Assembly: GCA_025618425.1 (NCBI GenBank)
Contig: CM046833.1
Coordinates: forward strand, 8,815,429-8,879,428
Direction: 5' to 3'
DNA: 64,000 bases
From: Heliocidaris tuberculata
Taxonomy: Eukaryota > Echinodermata > Echinoidea > Camarodonta > Echinometridae
Each line of letters opens with the position of its first letter. The first letter of the stretch is position 1. Below, one piece after another: positions 1 through 12,500 of this stretch. The notes below the pieces were generated by a model. That model had not been told where the DNA came from. It worked only from the letters and a program-made list of their open reading frames with translations, and made no database searches. The position numbers and the translations under genes are program-made.

Positions 1-373
1 TTATACCTTCATGAAATTCATATCGCAGTATGAAATGGGTTGTGGCCAGCGAAAAAAATACTATTCTGCTAGGGAGCAGCGAAAATTCTGCAAAATAAAA
101 AAAGGTTATCAGCATTTTAGGGGTGTATTGTTACTCAAAAACTCTCTGACAAGCAAAAAACCAAAAAAAAAAACACCTGAATTATGCTTAAATTCTGCTA
201 GATTTTGTTAAATTATGCCTAGCCTAAAGCTAGATGCTAAAGCGGTCAAAATTCTACCAGAAAGCAGAATTCTGCCAACTCTGGCAACCTTGGTTGTCGG
301 TCTGTTGGAATTTACATCTTTATGACTCACAAAATGCAAGTTGATGTTTAGCGCCCGGGGGGGGGGGGGGGGG

Positions 374-683
374 CATGTCTCATTGAGACCTATACATCAT
401 CCGAAAACGGATAAAAAGGGTACTTTTTCAGCATTAGGCGCGTAACCCGGGTTACGCGTTTATGGTATCAAAAACAGCAAAAATTAAGAAAAAGGGTTAT
501 CAAAGTCAGCTGAGGTCATATGAAGAAGATCCGCTGAAATCGCCATTAAGGGTATAAAAATCAGAGATGTTAGACGGTTTTCCCTGTTTAGGGTATCAAA
601 ACTACTCCTACTGCAATCCCCGTTTCAGGGTGCTTTTCAGAAAGCGATTTACGCGGATGATGTATAGGTCTCATTGAGACATG
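374..683. mobile_element. MITE with 29-bp perfect terminal inverted repeats
   Basis: CATGTCTCATTGAGACCTAT.. at 374-402 is repeated in perfect inverse at 655-683. It sits beside a G-run (359-373). Related copies occur at 29012-29211 and 51434-51771, sharing the ends and the inner block GGGTGCTTTTCAGAAAG. The rest of 1-905 shows no gene. Confidence 0.85.
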
Positions 684-905
684 CCTCCGGGGATTTCAGC
701 GCAAATCCGACAGTGTCAAATCAAAAACATGCCAGCATGAAAAGGGATATTAAAAGCTCAACAATGTTTGGACTTCTTCTATAAATCTTATAAGCTTTTA
801 TTTATACGTACATGTATATGTCAGTCAGTACCAGCGAAACGATGCCATTACTGCCATAAGCAAGTCAACTACTCGTTCCCATGTTTCATTGATACTCTTT
901 TATAG

Positions 906-1178
906 AGTCACTGTGTAATCAAAGTGATCTCGAGCTACAAGAAACCAGAATGCTAGATTACAGGGCCAACTGCTACTACTTTAGTAGCAGCGCTATGTCA
1001 TGGAAGATGGCAAGAACCTTTTGCAGAGGCCTTGGAGGGTTTCTCGCAGAGCCCCTGGATGAAAGCACCAATAGACAGCTGGTTGCCAAGGCTCGCTTCC
1101 TAGATACCAGTTCCTCTTGGTGGATTGGAGGAAAAGATTTTAACATAAATAACAGAACCTCATGGTTTTGGATAGATA
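906..1178 (+). CDS. Lectin receptor exon: C-type lectin domain, N-terminal part
   Basis: Acceptor ctcttttatag before 906 and donor gtgagt at 1179; phase 1 at both ends. The frame gives C-N-Q near the start, then RANCYYF, WKMARTFCRGLGG, a run toward LVAKAR, WWIGGKDF and SWFWID. These match the first half of a long-form CTLD: N-terminal Cys pair, the W..A...C...GG..A helix, and the WIGL-type core, here WIGG. The ATG at 950 is internal to the domain and is not the protein start. Confidence 0.85.
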
Positions 1179-4100
1179 GTGAGTATAGCTCTTCACTGTA
1201 TTGAGAAGACGATATTCTAAACCTTGGGGTGTAATAATGAACTCACAGAGCTTCTTTTAAACCAGAGAGGTTTCCTGGAATAGGTTAGTTATGAACAGCT
1301 CTGTACATCATCTAAATATGATTTCTTTTCAAGGAATAAACTTCGCAGCTGCAGCTTAGAATTGTTAGAATCTTCCTTTGCTAAAATCAAGAAACGAAAA
1401 TTTTTACGGCCTTACCAAAACTGTACTTGAGCTTTTAACAATTGTAAAGTTAAGAAAAGCTGGCTATTTCATTTTGTTTTATAGGCCTACGTAATAATCT
1501 GAACGGTAACATTGGACAAAATGGAGATTTGTTTAATTTCAGATACACGAGTGATGGATTTTCAGTGGGCGAGCAACCAGCCCAGCAGAGGAATTGGAAA
1601 TAATAATTGCGTTCAACTTGATAATTATCACGATTACCACTGGAATGACATATCGTGCACTAACATTAGACTTCGCGCCTTGTGTCAAATCGGTAAGTGC
1701 AAACGGCACATTTTAAAGAATTGGGCCTCACTCTCAGGAAATTCCATGTGTAGTGCGTCAAAATTCGCTAACGCGGACTTGGTGGAATTACAGATTAATG
1801 TACGTACAAATCTCGCACGCAGCGAAACTCGTGGCCCTCTTAGGAACTTGCTGCAAGAGATCAGGAAGCGTTCAGTCATCGTGAGGATGCTGAATTTAGG
1901 ATGGTCAACTTTCTCTCCGGGGCGGTTCTTCTGAAGTTGGTGGGTGTTGTGGTCTAGTGGATAAGTCACCGGCACAGGGTTCGAATCCCAGCCCTGCACT
2001 AACGTCTTTTGGCAAAACCTCAATCAACATTTGCCAGTCTCCACCCAGGGGAGCGTTTCATCAAGTGTTTTGTCAGTGATTTTTACCGGCCAGTGTTATA
2101 AGCTACTGAAATCCTTGTATCTGATTGGCTGAGAGCAAATTTGTCGGTAAAAATCACTGACAAAACACTTGATGAAATGCTCCCAAGGTATAAATGAGTA
2201 CCTGATATACTTGAGCGCTAAATACTTTGGCGGCTCGGCTATAACCAGGGTAATAATGTCTAATCGCCATAAGTGTCACAGCGTGACGGATATGAGTGCT
2301 ATATAAGTGACCATTATTATTGTTATGTAAGACCTGTCGGTGGTAAAAGTGAAGTCCACTCTTGGTGGTCGATAACATCAGTTATTGGATAATAAACCTA
2401 ATGGTATGAAATTCCCTATGAGAACACATGAACATTGTGGTTGTTTGTCTTTTAACCAGAAACGGCTGATGTGGAAGCCTTGAGTTCCGTAAACGTTTTT
2501 TTTTTTTTTTTTTTTTTTTTTTGCACGTTGCACGATCCGACCCATTTAATATGAATTATGAAAACTTAATGAAAAAAAAAGAAGACTTGTTCTTGATCCG
2601 CTTTCATTGAAGTCAGTCCCTAATTGTAGACACAAATTGAAAGCCGTCCTGAACGCTTTGTGCGGATAATGTCTCTTGAAAGCGAAATAGGAACAAGCGT
2701 GTGGACTAATGTTTCGTGTTATCCCTTTCACGCTTTGGCACATAGCCATTTATTTCCTATTATAATGTTCTTTCTTCAGGATTTATTAAAAAACCATGGC
2801 TAGAATATTTATGAACCCTTTATCCTTTTCTCCCTCCTAAAAAGGATTCGAAGCTTGTGGCGATCCTGGAGAACCCATCCATGGTCATCGAATGCCAGAT
2901 GACGTCACTACTTTCCTAGTTGGTACCGAGGTCGAGTTTACATGTGATCAGGGCTATGTACTCCAAGGAACTCGTTTATTAACCTGCCAAACGAATGGAA
3001 TTTGGAACCACGATAGACCGTCATGTCAGTGTATGTAGGACTTTTGGCATTTTACATAATATTAGTGTTTTAAGATTAAACTAAGAGCAGTGTTGAAAAC
3101 ATGAATTTCCTATTTTTTTTCAGTGAGTAGATTAGTGTCAGAGCTAGAAAATCACATTTATTTTTTGTTCGGTAATTTACACATAACATAGAATATTAGG
3201 CTTGAAAACAAAACTAAATTTTGTTAACAATCGAGCATTCCGGAGTTAACAAGTCTCGAATAATCCTAAAATATTTACATAATTTTTTTCAAACAAAGTA
3301 CGGTGGAGAGGTCCACTTTGTTCATTTTAGAATTTAATGCCAAAGTAATAAAGGTGCTACATGAAAAAATTATATTATCCTTAAATTCCTTATAAAAAGA
3401 ATAGTTTCATGTGAAAAAATGAATATTGATTACATGACTTTCATGACCACGACCGTATCCAATATTCGTCTCAGTGGATTTTACCATTCGTTACGAATAA
3501 CCCCTGTTTGCTCATGTGCAGATTGTAACTAATACTGACTTTCATTTTTTTATTTTTATTTTTTTTTAGTTTAGCGTTTTATTGTCCATGTATGGAAATT
3601 ATTTTCCTTTACATGCAATAATATACAAAGGAAAAAAAATAACATAAAAGTTCGCTATGCCCCCATTATTACATCTTCTAAGAAAACAAATCGAAGTTCC
3701 TGTTCTTAATAAATTATATTTTTATCATTATACCCAGCTGTTGTTTGCAGGGAAGATGCCCCCATCGTAGATAACATCCCGAAGGTAACTACCATCTCAA
3801 CTGAATACCGAGGAGTAATTATATATACATGTAACCATGGATATATCCCTGCTGATAGCCCACCTATCAGCAGGTGCCAGAGTGATGCGACTTGGAGCTC
3901 ATTGAATTTCTCTTGCAAAGGTGAGATTTTGAAGAAGAAGAAAAAAAAAAAGATATTACTCACTGTAAACAACATAAAAAAATAGAAATACCATCTTTTT
4001 CTTCTGGAGTGTTCTGCCTATATAAGGGCACCGAGGTTACGCACTGGAGTCATCTGGTTGTCTTTTTCTCTATCCTTGTATTATGTGTATGATTTGAGTA

Positions 4101-6421
4101 TTCTTCTTCATGTTTCGTTCCTTTTTAAGTCAGACACCATCCCACTTCACCGCCCCCCTCTTTTGCATCCTTCTACCCCACCTCATGTTATACGTCTCTA
4201 AGCATGTTGTTCCCCCTTAAAATGTGTCCCATCCAGGTTTTCTTCCACATCCTGATTGACTTTCGTCATAAGAAGATAAATAACATTCAAAACAAATTTT
4301 AATGAATAAATCGTAGTAGATGGTCCTCTATCTCACGATAGTTTTACCCGCGTGCTATAATAATCCTTGCCTTAATGGAGGTACTTGTACGAACAAAGAG
4401 GTCGTGGCTATACATGTACATGCCCTACCAACTTTTCAGGATCAGTTTGTGACGGACGAGGTGAGAAGTATACTTATCGACTATATATATATATATGTAT
4501 GTATTCGATGTAAAATCCACGTGTTGGCATATGTAGACACAAAAAATAAACAGGAGTAGTTTCATGCTTTAATCTAACGTTTATTTGTTCCTGTCACGAA
4601 TTTTCGACACTTCCTAGTTGCTAAATCCAATGCAATGCGCAATTAGTTTATAAGTATAAGTAACCTGGCGCATTGTCTTGGAAACGCTTTACAGCTCAAA
4701 ATATCTTTATGTAAAGTTTGAACAGGGCACAGAGACGTCATAATGAAATAATAAAAGTTTCTAAATATGATGAGAAGCGCTAAAAAGCGCAAGGCGATAA
4801 TAAAATGCATGAGAGCATATTACTAAAACGTCGTAATAGAATTCAAGCGTCACCTTGATTAAAGATAACAAATATGGGTTTGCGTGAAAGATAGATGCCT
4901 GACAATCTAACTATAGAAAGTGTAATTGGTCATCTAGGACATGCCTTTATTTAGACCTGGTTTCTTGAAGCTTTGTTTCTTAACAAGTTAACAATCATTT
5001 TGACTTCAACAAATGTACTTATTCAAATGATGCAAGATTGTCCTTGATAATGCAGCATTGCAGGCCATTAATTGAATTAAATGAAATGCTCCGCGACTGG
5101 GTACTGAAGATTACGGGTAACTACTTTTGTGGTTGTTGAACCTCTCCCTGAATTTGATCGTTTCGCCAATGTGCAGAGCATCCGGGCATTTTCCACATTT
5201 AATAGCATAGGCAGTATTAGTTACATCACAGTAACACGGAGGGGTCTGATTTTGCAGTTCTCTGATAGCTTTATATTTTCATTGAGGACCATGTGCTTAC
5301 ATATTTGGCACCTTGTTTGCCGCATAGGCTATTGTTTATTACCCCCGTAAAGTGAGCCGCATATTTGTGTAGTAAGCAAGTGTCGGTAATTTAGGGGTTT
5401 TCGTTATGCTTGTAGTGGTTGTTTAGGTGCCAATTTGGGATTTTGTTGGAGCACGGGCCATTCATGGCAAATGCTCTTCTAGGTGATAGGTGGTCCAGGA
5501 ACCTGGGAACGATTTTGTTACTTGCGGTGCTGTGTGTGAGAGAGAGAGAGAGAAAAAAAGTCCTCACCGTTTTGGGGTCTCTTTTTAACTACTTTTTGGC
5601 TACAGCACCCCCAGCACCCCCTGGCACTACAGCACCTCTAGCATCCTCAGCCTTCTAGGGGGTGCTGCAGCACCCCAAGCACCCCCGGCTCCCAGGGGCC
5701 TGAGGTGGTCCCAAGTACTTTGCGTGAGGCGCGCCCTGTCACGATGTAATGTCTTTAGTCTGCATCTATAGGGTATCCCGCTTCAACAAAATGGCGCGCC
5801 AATTTAAGGGATTCTCGAGCAAACTCTTGTTCGTTTGAAATGATCCGTCTCTAACGTAACATTTGGCTGTATACTATCGATGTTTTTAAGTGCTCCGGAT
5901 GAAACCTACTGTACTGGAGGTATGAAAAACTATCATTGGGCTTGTGAAACACTGTTGTAGAAAGCTTGTCTTCCTTCTTCACCAGATACATCGATGACAT
6001 ATTTAGGATTTGGCCTCACAGAGAATTCGAAATTGATTCTTTCTTTAATCGCTTCAATACAGAACACCCTGCATGGTATCAAAATTAATTTTCACTCGAA
6101 AAATCCAATGAAGGGATCAGTTTTCTTGACGTCACTGTCATGAAGAAGGAAGACAAGCTTACTACCAGGAAGTGTCGAAAATTCGTGACAGGAACAGATA
6201 AACGTTGGATTAAAGCATGAAACTACTTTAATTTGTTTATTTTTTGTGCCTATATTTATATGCAGCATAATGTTCAGCAGTGTTAAAATGCTCCGCGACT
6301 GGGTGTTGAAGAATAAATATACTACTTTTGTGGTTGTTGAACCTCTCCCTGAATTTGATGGTTTCTCCAGTGTACAGAGCATCTGGGCATTTTCCACATT
6401 TAATAGCATAGACCGCATTAG

Positions 6422-6489
<68 letters not shown>

Positions 6490-8136
6490 GGTGTAGGTGG
6501 GTGGGTGGGTGTAGGTGGGTGGATGGGTGTGGGTGGTTTGATATTGAGTAAGGATTATGTTGACGATCATTCTTTCCAATTTTGCGTTAATGGGAAAGAT
6601 CAATAAAGTTTTCACGTTAAAACCAGATTACTAATGAATTGAAATTTCATGGATACTTCTATAACAAAGTTGCCCATGACGACCCCATAGATAGCTCTAG
6701 GATTGCCCGATTTAATAACATATGCAAGTTGGATTCCATCCATTCAGATAATACACGCAACATGTAAAATGAAAGCTCTACACCAGGCGTGCCAAGAAGA
6801 TACATGCATACATTGCCATAACTTGATAGGTAGGTTAATTGTCTTTTATCGGATGAACTGTGCCTTTTATCTTTTGGTTCCAGTATAATGTAGAGTCAAT
6901 ACTTTTTTGTTTCTCTAGGTCAAGAATCCATGCCACTTACAACATCAAATGGAGGTAAATACATTGTATAGTTTGAATGTAACTATTTTAGGCTGAATTC
7001 AAAATTAATTTTATCGTAAAGAATGTTTGGTAATTAAAAATGGATCAAAGCGCAATAACAAATGGAAATGTAGCACTACTTAAAGTTCTCACCAAAAGTG
7101 TTCTGTACTTTCAAACCGTTTCAGAATTATAATTGGGCTCCAGCAGTTGAACTTGTAATTACGTTTGTGTTTTTGCTTTTCATTTTATACTTTTACCACA
7201 TCTACATCTATGTTCTGTTGCTATACAGTATCCTCCTACAACTGATTTTTCGCATCTGCTTTCTCTTTTCTGTAGATACATTTAATATGAATAATAAGTA
7301 TGTCTTATTCCTTCGAAAAGGGGCTATGATTCTGTTGTTCTTAAGAAGCCCTAGATGTAGGAATAGATATAAATTTGGATCGGATCCAGGATCATTGCAA
7401 GAGATGGGGTTTTAGCATTTCAAATTTTCTGTCCTCGATTGTGATAATTTCTGAACCTTGCAGGGGAAATCGCAAAAGTTGATTACTTTTCCTTCATCTT
7501 CTTCATTTTGCTTGATGGAAACGCTTTAGCTAATATGTTGTTGGCAACGGAGGCCCCATATCCCCATTAAAAAAGTGCTCCGACAGAACCGCGTAGCCAG
7601 GATTTCATTTCTTTTTTTTTGGGGGGGGGGGGTTGTGAGCACGCGTGCTGCCTAGGTGGGTGGGTGCAGGGAGGTGGGAGTTTCCCCCCTCCGCGCAAAG
7701 AGCGAAAGCTCTGACATTTTAAAGCAAATTTGAGAGAAAGATACCGGCTCGTAGCACCTTTTTTTAGGCGGAAAGTTAGTCCGACGTCTTTTTCAGTTAT
7801 TTGTACGCAATACTGCTCTGTATGTAATAGGGGTGGGTGCAGGGAGTGGGAGTTTTTCCCCTCCCGCGAAAAGCGCGAAAGCTCTGACGTTTTATAGCAA
7901 ATTTGAGACTGAGAAAGATAACGGCTCGTAGCACCCTTTTAAGGCTGAAAGTTAGTTCGACGTCCGGACTGCTTTTCATTTATTTTGACACAATACTGCA
8001 CTGTAGTGGGTGCAAGGAGGGGGGGTTTCCCCCTTCCCTCGCGAAGCGCGAAAATTTTTTGAGAGAAAGATAACGGCTCTTTTAGCGCCCTTTTAAGCTC
8101 TTTTCTCTCACTTTCCGCCACTTTTTCGCTCCCCCT

Positions 8137-8167
<31 letters not shown>

Positions 8168-8674
8168 GCGACCGCCCCATGTCCCCCCCCCCCCCCTGGC
8201 TACGGGCCTGCTCCGACATATATACTCCGGTCTACAATTTTTCCGGGCTTTATTTCGTCAAAGATATAGGGTTATGCTCAGGTTGCGTTTGAGTTTTAGG
8301 TTAGATGTAAGGTAAGAGTTAGGGTTAGGACTAGGGTGAGGTATAGTGTTTGGTCCACGGTGGAAGGAAGTCAAGAATTCGGATAGTGTAGAAAATGCAC
8401 CTTGTAGCTTTAAACCAGTTCATAATTAGTACATGGTACAAATCATTTGTAAGCGCACGTGCATTTTGTGGCTACTTGTTTAATATGTAAAATCATAATG
8501 GTGCGCGCATCGTGCGTACAAAATGACTGCTTATAAAGGTCAATTGCACTTGGCACAAATGACCTTTATCTGCACATGCGCAAATTATAATTACGAACTG
8601 GCTTATTGTCGACGGAACATGTGTCGTACAATCATTCAAAATGGTCTAGCGATGCCCCTGACTAGGCCTCATGG

Positions 8675-8723
<49 letters not shown>

Positions 8724-9506
8724 CCATAGGTATATACTATCAGTGAACATCCGCCATAAATGTTTGGGGTTACCATGGTTACCATACCCCAGTCACACCA
8801 ACGATGAACGATACCCACAACCAGAGCGCGTTAAAAGAGAGAGTTGTGACACGCGCATAATAAGCCTACGTCTACGCGGTCTTTGTTTAATGCATGGCGG
8901 ATCATGGAGCTCTCAATAGTTCCCTTTCACGTACATTCTCTATGGGAGGGAACTATTTGAAGCTAGCTCCAAGAAATGACTGACCAATCAGAAGCGGCCT
9001 CCAGTGTCGCGGCTCTCTGTATGTATAGCTCTGCCCACAACAAGACCGAACAAAAATTACGTCATCGCGAATAGCCAACAATCGGTTGGTTCGTAATTGG
9101 TGTAGAGTCGCTGGATATGACTAAGGTATGATAAAGCAGACAGACAAGGAAAATTGCTGTTGGTGAATGTAACTGCTCATTGTGCTCATTGTGCTCATTG
9201 ACTTAATTTGGTATTATCTTATGTTCTAAGGTATGGCATCAGGGATTGCAGTAGGCACGATTTTCATCTTCGCTGTCATCATTGTTGCAGTCGTCATATT
9301 CTACCGAAGGTGTGTTACCCCCTCAAGGTTTATGCTTTCATATGTATTGGGAATCTTTATCCAGGGAAATGTAACTGAGATGCATTTCCCTGGTTTATCT
9401 ATATACGGAAAACTGTTTTGGGGAAGTATGCATATGACGAAATAAAGGGGATCGGGGATGAAGCAAAATAGGTAGGTGATAGTACAGCTTGAGAGGGCAA
9501 GCTAGT

Positions 9507-9541
<35 letters not shown>

Positions 9542-12500
9542 GCATAGGAGAAAACAGTTTTATCTATCTATGTCCCATAGCTTGGAGGACGTTGGGTCGA
9601 CAATGTGATGTATCTTGAGACACAGGTTCTCCATAACTTTCTGTCTTCAGCTGTTCTAGCTAGCGGCTCAAAAGACATTCCTGTCCACTGCTTTATGTTA
9701 TCAGTCTAGGTCTTAGTCGGTCTACCCCTTTTTCTTCTGCCAATAAAAACCTTTACTAGGATAAAAGAGGCAACAAGTTTTTTTTTTTTTAATTTAGAAT
9801 TAATTTTCAAAGGGGTGCTGCTTGATTAGTGGTTTTAATGTTTTTTTCGTCCTATTTTACCTATCTGGAATAAACAGCTTAGTTAAACAGGTTAGTTAAA
9901 CAAGTTGAACAAATTATCGTCTCAAGCACCAGGCTCTGTAAGTCGGCGAACTTAATTTTGTTTCTGAACATGTGGATGCGAGTAGGTGAATGTCACCAGA
10001 TTCAATTCTCAGACTAAAAACGGACTAAAATAAAAGTATACCAACTTGCATCCTTTTGAATGATCAGATTATGCTAAGTATTTAAAATAGTTTTTAAAAA
10101 TTTCTACTGATTATCTTACAGGCGACGTCTAAGGCGACTGAAACAACCTGGTGATGAAAACGAGATGGGCTCTCTCTCAGCTGGAAACAACTACGAAAAT
10201 AAGCAAACGGCTAATTCGCGTCTTTCTAAACCTAGTAGGAGCCTTTCTCGACAACACAAGAAAACTTCTCTTAGAAACCAAGCCCAAGACAAGAATCATG
10301 ATGAGTATGCCCCTGTGGATAGAGGAGATGGAACCTTTGATTTTACCTACGACGATGCCCATTGCAATAATCCCAGGAAATGCAACTTTTCGTGTTCAGA
10401 CGCTGAAGATGGCCTTTCGGACAATGTGTTCTGTGAAATTACTGAAGAAGGGACCGGTGGTGCCTCGGCATGGCAGGCTTCTTACAATCTTAAAGGAGAA
10501 GATGGGGAAGCGAACGGTAACCATGGTAATATCATGTCTAGATCTCATCCATCCTCTGCACGACAAAAACCGAGTCACGTGATCAATATACTGCCGAACG
10601 AAGATGAGAACATCTATGCAAATTATGAAGATGATGGAGCCATGAAGGACCATGAACTTTGCTCTCCACTAACCACCAAGCAATTCCCAGTGGGGGTTTG
10701 TGTGGGAAATGACAACATTGATAAAAGTAATGATGAAAACATTTATGCAAATTACGAAGATGGTAGAGCTATGGTGGACAGCGAGTTCCATGACCAAGCA
10801 TCCCCTCTAACTTCCGGCGCTGAGCAGTTCCCTGTGTCGAATGGGGAAGAAAATTATGAAAAGGGTGACATTTATAAATACACTGATGAGAGCGTCTATG
10901 CAAATTATGAAAACAAAGGAGATGTATTTGATGAGGAACTGTATAATTCCTCATCCCCACCCATTTCCCGTGATGGACAGTTTGTCACGATGACCGGTGA
11001 AAGAAATGATGGGGTTGATCAAAATGATGATGAGAACATCTATGCAAATTATGAAGATGAAAGACCCGTCATTAACGATGAGTTAAAAAGTCCGGCAACC
11101 CCGACAGCACTAGCTAGTCCGGCAACCCTAACAACTCCGTGCGATGTACAGTTCGATGTGGCGAATGGTGACATTTATCAAAACACCAAGGAAGGCTTCT
11201 ATTCAAATTATGAAGAAGGTGGAGAAATGGTTGACGATGAGTTATACAACCCAGCATTCTTAGCTCTCCACGATGAACACCTCGATACGGTGAACGGCGA
11301 GGGGAATGCGGCTTATCAAACCAATGATGAAGTTTATGCGAATTACCAACACGAAGAACATGATGAGGGTGTAGATGAAACGTTATACAATCTGGCATCG
11401 CCGTCAGCATTCCACGAAGAGCATTTTGACGCGGTGACTGACGAGGGGAATGATGACGCCTGTCAAAATGCTGATGAGAACACTTATGCGAATTATGAAG
11501 ACAAAGCGAATCAGGAAGGTAGGATGGAAGACAAATTTCGCAATGCAGCATCCCCTCCATGTCCTTGCGCTGAAAATGGGAATGATAGGGTTTATCAAAA
11601 CACTGATGAGAACATATATGCAAATTATGAAAAGAGAGTTGATAATGTTGACGATGAGCTTTCCAATCCGGCAACCCCGACAAGTCCGCTCTCAGGACAA
11701 TTCGACGCGGTGGGTGATGACGCCTTTCAAGATACTGATAAAAAAGTTTATGCGAATTATGAAGATAAAGCTGATAGGATTGACAACGGGCTATACAATC
11801 CGGCATCTTCGCCAACATCCCGCGGTATGCAGTTCAACTCGGTGATAGATGAAGAAATTGAAGACGCTCATCATAATATTGATGAAAACATCTATGCCAA
11901 CTACGAAGACGGTGGAGAAATGTTTGAAGACGGGATATACACTAATACTGCATCCCCGCCAACTCCAAACAAGGGAAAATTCGACGCGGCGATTGATAAC
12001 GGGAAATATGAGATTTACCGAAACTCTGATGAGAGCATTTATGCAAATTACGAAGATGAAGAAGAAACGGTTGACGCTGAGTTATACAAGAGAGCAGGAT
12101 CCGCGCCAACTCCCCACGATGAAAAGTTCGACACGACCATTGATGGCAGGAATGACGAGACTTACCAAAACTCTGATGAGAGCATCTATGCAAATTATGA
12201 AGACGACGGAGCTATTGTGGCTAAAGAGATGCAGGTCGATAAGATAACTGATAATGAGGGAAATGGCGCATTCTACCAAAATGCAGAGTTCCATTCAGTG
12301 CCCTCGAATATGGCTGAGAATGAACTTTACAGAAGTATGGATGCAAATCATGACGACGACGGAACTGTTGTGGCTAAAGAGATGCAGGTCAATAAGGTAA
12401 CTGATAATGAGGAGAATGGCGCATTCTACCAAAACGCAGAGTTCAATTCAGTGCCCTCGAATATGGCTGAGAATGAACTTTACAAAAGTATGGATGCGAA

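Larger units (their letters stand above)
1693..2844 (+). other. Lectin intron with SINE remnant and MITE
   Basis: This intron lies between the CTLD and the first CCP exon. It holds a tRNA-like SINE remnant near 1945-2003, a foldback MITE at 2048-2184 and a T-run of about 25 at 2498-2522. No further exon was recognised. Confidence 0.7.
4461..6918 (+). other. Lectin intron with Penelope-like fragments and microsatellites
   Basis: Contains a TA run near 4482-4500, two GIY-YIG-like fragments, one RT fragment and a compound TA/GT/GGGT microsatellite at 6421-6535. A proline/alanine-rich stretch at 5606-5655 was considered as an exon and rejected. Confidence 0.6.

Noticed and set aside
1945..2003. 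Functional tRNA gene
   Set aside because: The A and B boxes are too close and no acceptor stem forms; best seen as a SINE remnant.
3738..3760. Acceptor at TTGTTTGCAG (3741-3750) for the second CCP exon
   Set aside because: Would give TGG AAG ATG .. TAG in phase 1 and lose the first Cys; the upstream acceptor at 3736-3737 restores the full module.
5606..5655. Pro/Ala/Thr-rich frame APPAPPGTTAPLASS as a lectin stalk exon
   Set aside because: The acceptor is acceptable, but the phase-1 frame reaches a stop with no GT donor before it; the sequence is a local CAGCACCCC-type repeat.
6418..6615. Minus-strand frame rich in THTHTHT/IYIYIY
   Set aside because: Translation of the compound microsatellite at 6421-6535.
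10177..11818. Long minus-strand and alternative plus-strand frames over the tail exon
   Set aside because: They are shadows of the biased, repetitive sense coding sequence (for example His/Arg-rich antisense frames) and have no domain.
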